Assembly (NCBI RefSeq): GCF_003818135.1
Contig: NZ_RPOH01000023.1
Span: forward strand, 1 to 42,467
DNA: 42,467 nucleotides
Source of the DNA: Buttiauxella warmboldiae
Lineage (GTDB): Bacteria; Pseudomonadota; Gammaproteobacteria; Enterobacterales; Enterobacteriaceae
Direction: 5' to 3'
Every line of letters begins with the position of its first letter. The first letter of the stretch is position 1. The translations under genes and the position numbers were made by a program. Below the pieces are notes generated by a model. It saw only the letters and a list, made by a program, of their open reading frames with translations, was not told where the DNA came from and ran no database searches. Positions 35,851-42,467 of the stretch are shown here, in pieces.

Positions 35851-36426
35851 TTAGATTTCACGACTAAATAAACGGTAAGCGACCTGGCCTGCGACTTTTT
35901 CGCGATGCAGTGACCAGCTTGCAGGCACCGCAGGCATGCCATTTTCTACTTCACTCTCGACGTAAATCAGCGCGTCGTCAGCCAGCCAGCCATTGCTCTC
36001 CAGCAGCGCCAGCGTTTCATCCAGCAATCCTTTACGGAAGGGAGGATCAACAAACACGATAGTGTGCGGCTCGCCCGGCTGCGCCAGAAAATGAAGCGTG
36101 TTGCTATTAACCACTTTGCCGTTGGCCGCCTTTAGCGTGAGCAGATTTTTTTGCAGCTGCTGTGAGACGTTGCGATCCATCTCCAGCAAAGTGGCGCGGG
36201 CCGCATAGCGTGATAGCGCCTCCAGCCCCAACGCCCCGCTGCCGGCAAAGCAGTCCAGCACCGTTGCGTCAACCATCGACGGCGCCAGCCAGTTAAACAG
36301 GGTTTCACGAACCCTGTCGGTAGTCGGGCGCAGGCCCGGGCTGTCCGGCACGGGGAGCTTGCGGCCGCGCCATTGGCCTCCAATAATACGGATCTGGCCG
36401 CTGCCAGTAGATTGCGGTTTTTTCAT
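35851..36426 (-). CDS. rsmD: 16S rRNA (guanine-966-N2)-methyltransferase RsmD
   Basis: This 191-aa SAM-dependent methyltransferase modifies G966 of 16S rRNA. Motifs: IRIIGGQWRGRKLPV at the N-terminus, the SAM loop DCFAGSGALGLEALSR and the catalytic DPPF in VFVDPPFRKG. The ATG at 36426 matches the E. coli start (MKKP); a GTG nine bases upstream is in frame but less likely. It is divergent from ftsY. Confidence 0.96.
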   Translation of the reverse strand: MKKPQSTGSGQIRIIGGQWRGRKLPVPDSPGLRPTTDRVRETLFNWLAPSMVDATVLDCFAGSGALGLEALSRYAARATLLEMDRNVSQQLQKNLLTLKAANGKVVNSNTLHFLAQPGEPHTIVFVDPPFRKGLLDETLALLESNGWLADDALIYVESEVENGMPAVPASWSLHREKVAGQVAYRLFSREI

Positions 36427-36586
36427 GGGACTCACAGCAAGGCGATTTCTTGCCGTCTAGTGTAACGGTGTGTGTAAAGCGGGGAAAGTGATAGACTAAG
36501 GCATTCATTAGATAATTATTTTCAGTGCCCGTGGCATGCTCAATCGGGCCTGTGCCATGAATTAACAGCGAGGGGTGTGTTCGCAA

Positions 36587-38212
36587 ATGGCGAAAGAGAA
36601 AAAACGTGGCTTTTTTTCATGGCTGGGCTTTGGCCAGAAAGAGCAGGCTTCTGAACCAGAACCAGAACAAAAAGTAGCAGAAGAACAAACGGTTGCAGAA
36701 GAAGCTGTGGCTCAGGTTATTGAAACCCAGCAGCCGCAAGCCGCTGAGGAAACTGCACAGCCAGAAGAGATTAAGCCAGAGCGGCAAACTGAGATTCAGC
36801 CTGAAGCTGAGCCTGTTGTGCTTGAAAAGCATGAAGAACCTGAAGCCTTCGCTGAAGAGATCGTAGACGTCACTGAAAAACTCCTCGCAAGCGAAGTGGC
36901 TGCGGCTGAACCGGAAATCATTCCAGAACCAGAACCAGAACCAGAAGTTACGGCGCAAGTTGCGGTCGAACACGAAGAGCTGCCGGTTCCTGAAGAGGTC
37001 ATCACGCCGGACGCTGCGCAGGTTGAATCGCCGGAAGAGTGGCAGCCTGAGCAAGAGTCTGTGGTATCTGAAACTGTTATTGCAGCTGAACCCGTTGTTG
37101 AGCCTGAAGAGGCTGCAGCCGCTCCGGTTGAAGCTACCGTCATGGAAGACGTCGTTGTCGAAGAAACACCGGCAGAAGAAGTTGTTGAAGAGGCTGCTGT
37201 TGTTGCCGCTATCGTTGAAAGCGTTCCGGCAGAGCTGGAGCCTGAAGAGACTCAGGCCGAACAAGTCCAGCACGAACAAGAGCGCCCAACCAAAGAAGGT
37301 TTCTTCGCGCGCCTCAAACGCAGCCTGATTAAAACCAAACAGAATCTCGGTTCCGGATTTATCAGTCTGTTCCGCGGTAAGAAAATCGACGATGATCTGT
37401 TTGAAGAGCTCGAAGAGCAGCTGCTTATTGCCGATGTCGGTGTGGAAACCACACGCAAAATCATCACTAACCTGACAGAAGGCGCAAGCCGCAAAGAGCT
37501 GCGCGACGCGGAAGCGTTGTACGGCCTGCTTAAAGAAGAGATGGGCGACATTCTGGCGAAAGTCGATGAGCCGCTGAAAGTGGAAGGCAAAACGCCATTT
37601 GTTATCCTGATGGTGGGCGTTAACGGCGTGGGGAAAACCACCACCATTGGCAAACTGGCGCGCCAGTTCCAGCAGGAAGGCAAATCTGTGATGCTGGCCG
37701 CAGGCGATACCTTCCGTGCCGCAGCGGTCGAGCAATTGCAGGTGTGGGGCGAGCGTAACAATATTCCTGTTATCGCCCAGCACACCGGGGCCGATTCGGC
37801 ATCGGTTATTTTCGATGCTATTCAGGCGGCGAAAGCGCGCAATGTCGACGTGCTGCTGGCGGATACCGCCGGGCGTTTGCAGAATAAAGCGCACCTGATG
37901 GAAGAGCTGAAGAAGATCGTCCGGGTAATGAAAAAGCTGGACGAAGATGCGCCGCATGAGGTGATGCTTACCCTCGATGCCAGCACCGGCCAGAACGCGA
38001 TTAGCCAGGCTAAATTGTTCCATGAAGCCGTTGGATTGACAGGCATTACGCTCACCAAACTTGATGGCACCGCCAAAGGCGGCGTGATTTTCTCCGTGGC
38101 CGACCAGTTTGGTATTCCGATTCGCTATATTGGCGTCGGCGAGCGTATTGAGGACCTGCGTCCGTTTAATGCGGGCGATTTTATTGAGGCACTTTTTGCC
38201 CGAGAGGATTAA
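36587..38212 (+). CDS. ftsY: Signal recognition particle receptor FtsY
   Basis: This 541-aa GTPase receives SRP-ribosome complexes at the inner membrane for cotranslational targeting. The N-terminus (MAKEKKRGFFSWLG) is a membrane-binding helix. A long acidic A domain (about 20-235) made of Glu/Pro/Val/Ala-rich repeats follows, then the N and G domains (about 240-541) with the P-loop GVNGVGKTTT, DTAGR and TKLDG. It is longer than the 497-aa E. coli protein, mainly in the acidic domain. The start at 36587 is preferred over 36575 by family N-terminus. It is 2 nt from ftsE, in the ftsYEX operon. Confidence 0.97.
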   Translation: MAKEKKRGFFSWLGFGQKEQASEPEPEQKVAEEQTVAEEAVAQVIETQQPQAAEETAQPEEIKPERQTEIQPEAEPVVLEKHEEPEAFAEEIVDVTEKLLASEVAAAEPEIIPEPEPEPEVTAQVAVEHEELPVPEEVITPDAAQVESPEEWQPEQESVVSETVIAAEPVVEPEEAAAAPVEATVMEDVVVEETPAEEVVEEAAVVAAIVESVPAELEPEETQAEQVQHEQERPTKEGFFARLKRSLIKTKQNLGSGFISLFRGKKIDDDLFEELEEQLLIADVGVETTRKIITNLTEGASRKELRDAEALYGLLKEEMGDILAKVDEPLKVEGKTPFVILMVGVNGVGKTTTIGKLARQFQQEGKSVMLAAGDTFRAAAVEQLQVWGERNNIPVIAQHTGADSASVIFDAIQAAKARNVDVLLADTAGRLQNKAHLMEELKKIVRVMKKLDEDAPHEVMLTLDASTGQNAISQAKLFHEAVGLTGITLTKLDGTAKGGVIFSVADQFGIPIRYIGVGERIEDLRPFNAGDFIEALFARED

Positions 38213-38214
38213 CC

Positions 38215-38883
38215 ATGATTCGCTTTGAACACGTTAGTAAGGCCTATCTCGGCGGGAGACAAGCGTTGCAGGGGGTGACCTTCCATATGCAACCAGGCGA
38301 GATGGCTTTTCTGACCGGCCATTCAGGCGCGGGGAAAAGTACCCTGCTGAAGCTTATCTGCGGTATTGAGCGGCCAAGCGCCGGAAAGATCTTTTTCAGC
38401 GGCCATGATATTAGCCGCCTCAGGAGCCGCGAAGTGCCCTTTCTGCGCCGCCAGATTGGGATGATCTTCCAGGATCACCATCTGTTAATGGACCGAACCG
38501 TGTATGACAACGTGGCCATTCCGTTGATTATCGCGGGTGCCAGCGGTGAAGATATTCGCCGTCGCGTATCGGCGGCACTGGATAAAGTGGGCCTGCTCGA
38601 TAAAGCGAAAAATTTCCCCATCCAGCTCTCTGGCGGCGAACAGCAACGCGTGGGCATTGCCCGCGCGGTGGTTAATAAGCCTGCGGTGTTGCTGGCGGAT
38701 GAACCCACGGGTAACCTCGATGATGCGCTCTCGGAAGGGATTTTGCGTCTGTTCGAAGAGTTTAACCGCGTGGGCGTAACGGTTCTGATGGCAACGCACG
38801 ACATGGGGCTGATATCCCGCCGTAATTATCGCATGTTGACGTTAAGCGACGGCCATTTGCATGGAGGCCTGACAGGTGAATAA
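38215..38883 (+). CDS. ftsE: Cell division ATP-binding protein FtsE
   Basis: This 222-aa ABC ATPase works with FtsX to activate septal peptidoglycan amidases through EnvC. Walker A is GHSGAGKST (about 36-44), the signature LSGGEQQR and Walker B VLLADEP. It overlaps ftsX by 8 nt. Confidence 0.98.
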   Translation: MIRFEHVSKAYLGGRQALQGVTFHMQPGEMAFLTGHSGAGKSTLLKLICGIERPSAGKIFFSGHDISRLRSREVPFLRRQIGMIFQDHHLLMDRTVYDNVAIPLIIAGASGEDIRRRVSAALDKVGLLDKAKNFPIQLSGGEQQRVGIARAVVNKPAVLLADEPTGNLDDALSEGILRLFEEFNRVGVTVLMATHDMGLISRRNYRMLTLSDGHLHGGLTGE

Positions 38884-39931
38884 ACGTAGCGCGCTCAACC
38901 ACATCAAGCGCTTTAGCAACAAGCTGGATAAAATCAACTCGCTCAATAAGCTCGGGGATTTAGGCCGCTCGGTGAAAAAACGTGGCAAAGGCCCTCAGTC
39001 GAAAAGCAAATCCCTTAAGGGCGGTGTGAACGAGCAGTTCCGCTACGCCTGGCAAGGGGCATTACAGGATTTGCGCAGCAAGCCATTAGCCACCTTCCTG
39101 ACGGTGATGGTGATTGCCATCTCCCTGACGCTGCCAAGCGTGTGCTATATGGTTTACAAGAACGTCAACCAGGCGGCCACGCAGTACTATCCTTCTCCGC
39201 AAATCACCGTTTACCTCGACAAAGCGCTGGACGATAACGCCGCGCAGCAGGTGGTCGGCGCGATTCAGGCGGAAGAGGGCGTCGATAAAGTTAACTATCT
39301 GTCGCGCGACGAAGCGCTGGGCGAGTTCCGTAACTGGTCGGGCTTTGGCGGCGCGCTGGATATGCTCGAAGAGAATCCGCTGCCTGCGGTTGCCGTGGTT
39401 AATCCGAAACTCGATTTCCAGACCACCGACCACCTCAATACCCTGCGCGATCGCGTGGCCCGCATTAATGGCGTCGATGAAGTGCGCATGGATGACAGCT
39501 GGTTTGCGCGCCTTGCCTCGCTGACGGGTCTTGTAGGGCGCGTTGCTGCGATGATCGGCGTGTTAATGGTGGCTGCTGTATTCCTCGTGATTGGTAACAG
39601 CGTGCGCCTGAGCATTTTCGCTCGCCGCGATACCATCAACGTGCAGAAACTGATTGGGGCCACGGATGGATTCATCCTGCGACCGTTCCTGTACGGCGGC
39701 GCGCTGTTAGGTTTTAGCGGGGCATTTTTGTCGCTGATCCTGACTGAAATTCTGGTGTGGCGCTTATCATCTGCGGTCACCGAAGTGGCGCAGGTGTTTG
39801 GTACTAAATTCGATCTGACGGGCTTAGGGTTTGATGAATGCCTGCTGTTGCTGCTGGTGGCATCAATGAGCGGCTGGCTTGCAGCCTGGATCGCGACGGT
39901 ACAACATTTACGTCGTTTTACCCCACAGTAA
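38876..39931 (+). CDS. ftsX: Cell division protein FtsX
   Basis: This 351-aa inner-membrane partner of FtsE has a basic cytoplasmic N-terminus (about 1-70), four transmembrane segments and a large periplasmic loop (about 100-220) that contacts EnvC. It starts inside the end of ftsE, implying translational coupling, and ends the ftsYEX operon. Length and order match E. coli. Confidence 0.97.
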   Translation: MNKRSALNHIKRFSNKLDKINSLNKLGDLGRSVKKRGKGPQSKSKSLKGGVNEQFRYAWQGALQDLRSKPLATFLTVMVIAISLTLPSVCYMVYKNVNQAATQYYPSPQITVYLDKALDDNAAQQVVGAIQAEEGVDKVNYLSRDEALGEFRNWSGFGGALDMLEENPLPAVAVVNPKLDFQTTDHLNTLRDRVARINGVDEVRMDDSWFARLASLTGLVGRVAAMIGVLMVAAVFLVIGNSVRLSIFARRDTINVQKLIGATDGFILRPFLYGGALLGFSGAFLSLILTEILVWRLSSAVTEVAQVFGTKFDLTGLGFDECLLLLLVASMSGWLAAWIATVQHLRRFTPQ

Positions 39932-40190
39932 AAATTTTTTGATATACTTGTCCCCTGCTACGAAGTACCCATCAGCAGGGGACGCGTTCCCACCTCGGTT
40001 GTGCCGTTTCTCCTGCCCAGTTTCATAGCTCTGTCACATTTTGTGTGCAATATATGCACAGCTTTACAGTGAACTTGTGGATAACATCACTGTCTGAAGT
40101 TACTGTGAGTGGTACGGTTTGCCCCCTGGCGTGGAGTCGGGTGCAACATGGTGTAGCAACCTGTACGTTAGTCTCTAAGAGAGGGTTTGA
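39932..40190 (+). promoter_or_regulatory. rpoH promoter region with DnaA box
   Basis: This 259-nt stretch separates ftsX and rpoH. It contains a 10-bp inverted repeat GTCCCCTGCT/AGCAGGGGAC (39950-39959 and 39974-39983), a CRP-like palindrome TGTGCA-N5-TGCACA (40034-40050) and a perfect DnaA box TGTGGATAA (40076-40084). E. coli rpoH has several promoters here for sigma70, sigmaE and sigma54, with DnaA and CRP control. The individual start sites were not assigned. Confidence 0.65.
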
Positions 40191-41045
40191 ATGACCAAAG
40201 AAATGCAAAATTTAGCTTTAGCCCCTGTTGGTAACCTGGAAGCTTATATCCGGGCCGCTAACTCCTGGCCGATGTTAACGGCTGAGGAAGAGAAGGAGCT
40301 GGCTGAAAAGCTGCATTACCAGGGCTGCCTGGAATCAGCGAAAAGGCTGATCCTGTCTCACCTGCGCTTTGTTGTTCATATCGCTCGTAATTACTCGGGC
40401 TATGGCTTGCCGCAGGCTGACCTGATTCAGGAAGGTAACATTGGCCTGATGAAAGCGGTGCGCCGCTTCAACCCGGAAGTGGGGGTCCGTCTGGTGTCGT
40501 TCGCCGTGCACTGGATCAAAGCTGAAATTCACGAATACGTTCTGCGTAACTGGCGTATTGTGAAAGTAGCCACCACGAAAGCACAGCGTAAGCTGTTCTT
40601 TAACCTGCGTAAAACGAAACAGCGTCTGGGTTGGTTCAACCAGGACGAAGTGGAAATGGTCGCCAGCGAGCTGGGTGTTTCCAGCAAAGATGTGCGTGAG
40701 ATGGAATCGCGTATGGCGGCGCAGGATATGACGTTCGATATGGGCAACGACGACGATTCGGACAGCGCACCAATGGCGCCGGTGCTGTTCTTGCAGGATA
40801 AGTCTTCTAACTTTGCCGACGGTATTGAAGACGACAACTGGGAATCGCACGCCGCTGATAAACTCAGCGATGCCATGTTGGGGCTGGATGAACGCAGCCA
40901 GGATATTATCCGTGCACGTTGGCTCGACGAAGACAACAAGAGCACGCTGCAAGAACTGGCCGACCGTTATGGCGTTTCCGCCGAGCGTGTGCGCCAGCTT
41001 GAAAAGAACGCGATGAAAAAGCTGCGCATGGCCATCGAAGCGTAA
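40191..41045 (+). CDS. rpoH: RNA polymerase heat-shock sigma factor (sigma32)
   Basis: This 284-aa sigma factor directs transcription of heat-shock genes. Regions 2 ([20 protein letters not shown]) and 4 ([19 protein letters not shown]) are intact, and the RpoH box QRKLFFNLR is at about residue 133. The first codons (ATGCAAAATTTAGCTTTAGC from 40203) closely follow E. coli, where this segment and later sequence form the RNA thermometer that blocks translation at low temperature; conservation suggests the same control. A likely target promoter, that of prlC, is in this window. Confidence 0.98.
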   Translation: MTKEMQNLALAPVGNLEAYIRAANSWPMLTAEEEKELAEKLHYQGCLESAKRLILSHLRFVVHIARNYSGYGLPQADLIQEGNIGLMKAVRRFNPEVGVRLVSFAVHWIKAEIHEYVLRNWRIVKVATTKAQRKLFFNLRKTKQRLGWFNQDEVEMVASELGVSSKDVREMESRMAAQDMTFDMGNDDDSDSAPMAPVLFLQDKSSNFADGIEDDNWESHAADKLSDAMLGLDERSQDIIRARWLDEDNKSTLQELADRYGVSAERVRQLEKNAMKKLRMAIEA

Positions 41046-41060
41046 GTTCTTCCGTCAGAT

Positions 41061-41089
41061 AAAAAACCGCCTGCCAGGGCGGTTTTTTT
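41061..41089 (+). terminator. Intrinsic terminator of rpoH
   Basis: CCGCC (41067-41071), a 6-base loop and GGCGG (41078-41082), flanked by six A and followed by seven T, form a standard terminator 15 nt after the rpoH stop. Confidence 0.92.
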
Positions 41090-41266
41090 ATGCCCGTCAC
41101 TTTCCTTTCCCATTGTGAAAAAATTGTTATTCCAAAAACCGCAAATTCGGGTATGTTTTTAACTCTGAGTGCGGCGAAGGCATACGCGGTATTCGTCAAT
41201 CAAAAATAAAATCGTGCCAAAACAACACAACAAATACCAATCACAACAAGAATGGGGATTCTCAGG

Positions 41267-42370
41267 ATGAACATGAAGGGCAAAGCGTTATTGGCGGGTT
41301 GTATTGCACTTGCGATGAGCAACGCAGCAGTTGCGAAGGAGATCAAAGTCGCGGTCGTTGGGGCGATGTCTGGCCCGGTTGCACAATATGGCGACCAGGA
41401 ATTTACCGGTGCGGAACAAGCGGTTGCAGATATTAATGCCAAAGGCGGTATCAAAGGCGACAAACTGGTTATCACCAAATATGACGATGCCTGTGACCCG
41501 AAACAAGCAGTGGCTGTCGCCAACAAAGTGGTTAACGATGGCATCAAATACGTCATTGGACACCTGTGTTCCTCTTCCACCCAGCCTGCGTCTGATATCT
41601 ATGAAGACGAAGGTGTTCTGATGATCACCCCTGCGGCGACGGCCCCTGAGCTGACTGCGCGCGGTTACAAATTAACAATGCGTACCACAGGCCTGGACTC
41701 CGATCAGGGCCCAACGGCTGCGAAATATATCCTTGATCGTGTGAAACCGAAAAACATCGCGGTGATTCATGACAAACAACAGTATGGCGAAGGCCTGGCG
41801 CGCTCCGTTCAGGACAACCTGAAAAAAGGCGGCGCTAACGTGGTGTTTTTTGACGGGATCACCGCAGGCGAGAAAGACTTCTCCACCCTGGTGGCTCGTT
41901 TGAAGAAAGAGAATATCGATTTCGTTTACTACGGCGGCTATCACCCGGAAATGGGCCAGATCCTGCGTCAGTCTCGCGCTGCGGGTCTGAAAACTCAGTT
42001 CATGGGGCCAGAAGGGGTGGCGAACGTTTCCCTGTCTAACATTGCGGGCGAATCTGCGGAAGGCCTGCTGGTGACCAAGCCGAAGAACTACGACCAGGTT
42101 CCCGCCAACAAACCGGTTGTAGAGGCAATCAAAGCGAAGAAACAAGATCCAAGCGGCGCGTTCGTCTGGACCACCTACGCCGCGCTGCAATCGCTGGCTG
42201 CTGGCCTGAACAAATCAGCGGAGCCTGCTGAAATCGCTACCTATCTGAAAGGCGCAACTGTTGAAACCGTGATGGGGCCATTGAGCTGGGATGAGAAAGG
42301 CGATCTGAAAGGGTTTGAGTTTGGCGTGTTTACCTGGCATGCCAACGGCACAGCGACCGACGCTAAATAA
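41267..42370 (+). CDS. livJ: Branched-chain amino acid ABC transporter binding protein LivJ
   Basis: This 367-aa periplasmic protein binds leucine, isoleucine and valine for the LIV-I transporter. The signal peptide covers about residues 1-23 (ending [12 protein letters not shown]). The mature domain has the ligand site [12 protein letters not shown] and the disulfide pair CDPKQ...HLC. It is almost identical to E. coli LivJ. The ATG at 41267 is favoured by the GGGGAT upstream and by homology; 41252 is an in-frame alternative. The panM/livKHMGF genes expected next are beyond the contig end. Confidence 0.97.
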   Translation: MNMKGKALLAGCIALAMSNAAVAKEIKVAVVGAMSGPVAQYGDQEFTGAEQAVADINAKGGIKGDKLVITKYDDACDPKQAVAVANKVVNDGIKYVIGHLCSSSTQPASDIYEDEGVLMITPAATAPELTARGYKLTMRTTGLDSDQGPTAAKYILDRVKPKNIAVIHDKQQYGEGLARSVQDNLKKGGANVVFFDGITAGEKDFSTLVARLKKENIDFVYYGGYHPEMGQILRQSRAAGLKTQFMGPEGVANVSLSNIAGESAEGLLVTKPKNYDQVPANKPVVEAIKAKKQDPSGAFVWTTYAALQSLAAGLNKSAEPAEIATYLKGATVETVMGPLSWDEKGDLKGFEFGVFTWHANGTATDAK

Positions 42371-42387
42371 TTTATCGGCCGCCCTCA

Positions 42388-42419
42388 CCAGTTCCTTCTC
42401 CTCCGGGAGAGGGAACTGG
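42388..42419 (+). terminator. Hairpin after livJ
   Basis: CCAGTTCC (42388-42395) and GGAACTGG (42412-42419) pair, with an inner TCTCC/GGGAGA stem. It lies 17 nt after the livJ stop and carries no strong T tract. It resembles dispersed CCCTC-type hairpins elsewhere in the window. Confidence 0.6.
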
Positions 42420-42448
42420 CCCGGTTTTCTCCCTCTCCTGGGGTGCTG

Positions 42449-42467
42449 CTGTCTCTTAGTCACATAT
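42449..42467. other. Tn5 mosaic-end adapter remnant at the contig end
   Basis: The last 19 bases, CTGTCTCTTAGTCACATAT, match the reverse mosaic end CTGTCTCTTATACACATCT at 16 of 19 positions and end exactly at the last base. This is the geometry of read-through into a tagmentation adapter. They are not expected in the genome. Confidence 0.85.

Noticed and set aside
36617-38023. 468-aa open frame on the minus strand opposite ftsY
   Set aside because: It is antisense to an intact ftsY, is Phe/Leu/Arg-rich as expected from the complement of Glu-rich codons, and has no ribosome site or family resemblance.

Overview
The window is about 42.4 kb of chromosome from a member of the Enterobacteriaceae. 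From gor onwards the gene content and order follow the Escherichia/Salmonella/Enterobacter backbone (gor-rlmJ-prlC-rsmJ-uspA-uspB-pitA-yhiN, then yhhT-dcrB-yhhQ-tusA, zntA-yhhN-yhhM-yhhL-rsmD-ftsY-ftsE-ftsX-rpoH-livJ), and the proteins are close to the E. coli versions. The genus cannot be fixed from what I can see. Both ends carry copies (16 of 19 bases each) of the Tn5 mosaic-end sequence used in tagmentation libraries. The window therefore looks like a whole contig with untrimmed adapter at its ends, and bases 1-113 and 42449-42467 should not be trusted as genome.

Layout: (1) 142-3742, the end of a chaperone-usher fimbrial operon (usher and tip adhesin; the upstream genes are off the contig). 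(2) About 3743-12600, a clearly AT-rich, horizontally acquired-looking sugar catabolism island. It has a galactitol-type PTS (IIA, IIB, IIC), an FGGY kinase, a zinc dehydrogenase, a GntR/UTRA repressor, a class II ketose-bisphosphate-type aldolase, a dedicated HPr-like phosphocarrier and a second, GatD-like dehydrogenase. A CRP site, promoters and two related operators are visible. Its substrate is unknown, and it is the best candidate for an undescribed system. (3) 12668-22104, core genes on both strands; dtpB, found between rsmJ and uspA in E. coli, is absent. (4) 22134-25227, accessory genes: a DUF1294 protein, an MFS exporter and an M24-fold protein that appears to lack its metal ligands. 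(5) 25290-28247, yhhT, dcrB, yhhQ and tusA. (6) 28426-32004, an insertion between tusA and zntA. It holds a TRAP transporter behind a CRP site and a near-consensus KdgR box, which points to hexuronate uptake, and a HigBA toxin-antitoxin pair with a perfect 17-bp inverted repeat around its promoter. (7) 32148-42370, core genes from zntA to livJ.

How the island probably works (inference): CRP activates and the GntR repressor blocks the PTS-kinase-dehydrogenase transcript. The repressor heads a second transcript with the aldolase and HPr and has a related operator over its own -10, so it is probably autoregulated. The PTS would import and phosphorylate a polyol or sugar, the dehydrogenases would oxidise it to a ketose phosphate, the kinase would add a phosphate and the aldolase would split the product. 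The local HPr could supply phosphate to the local EIIA. No integrase, tRNA, rRNA, CRISPR array or insertion sequence was seen.
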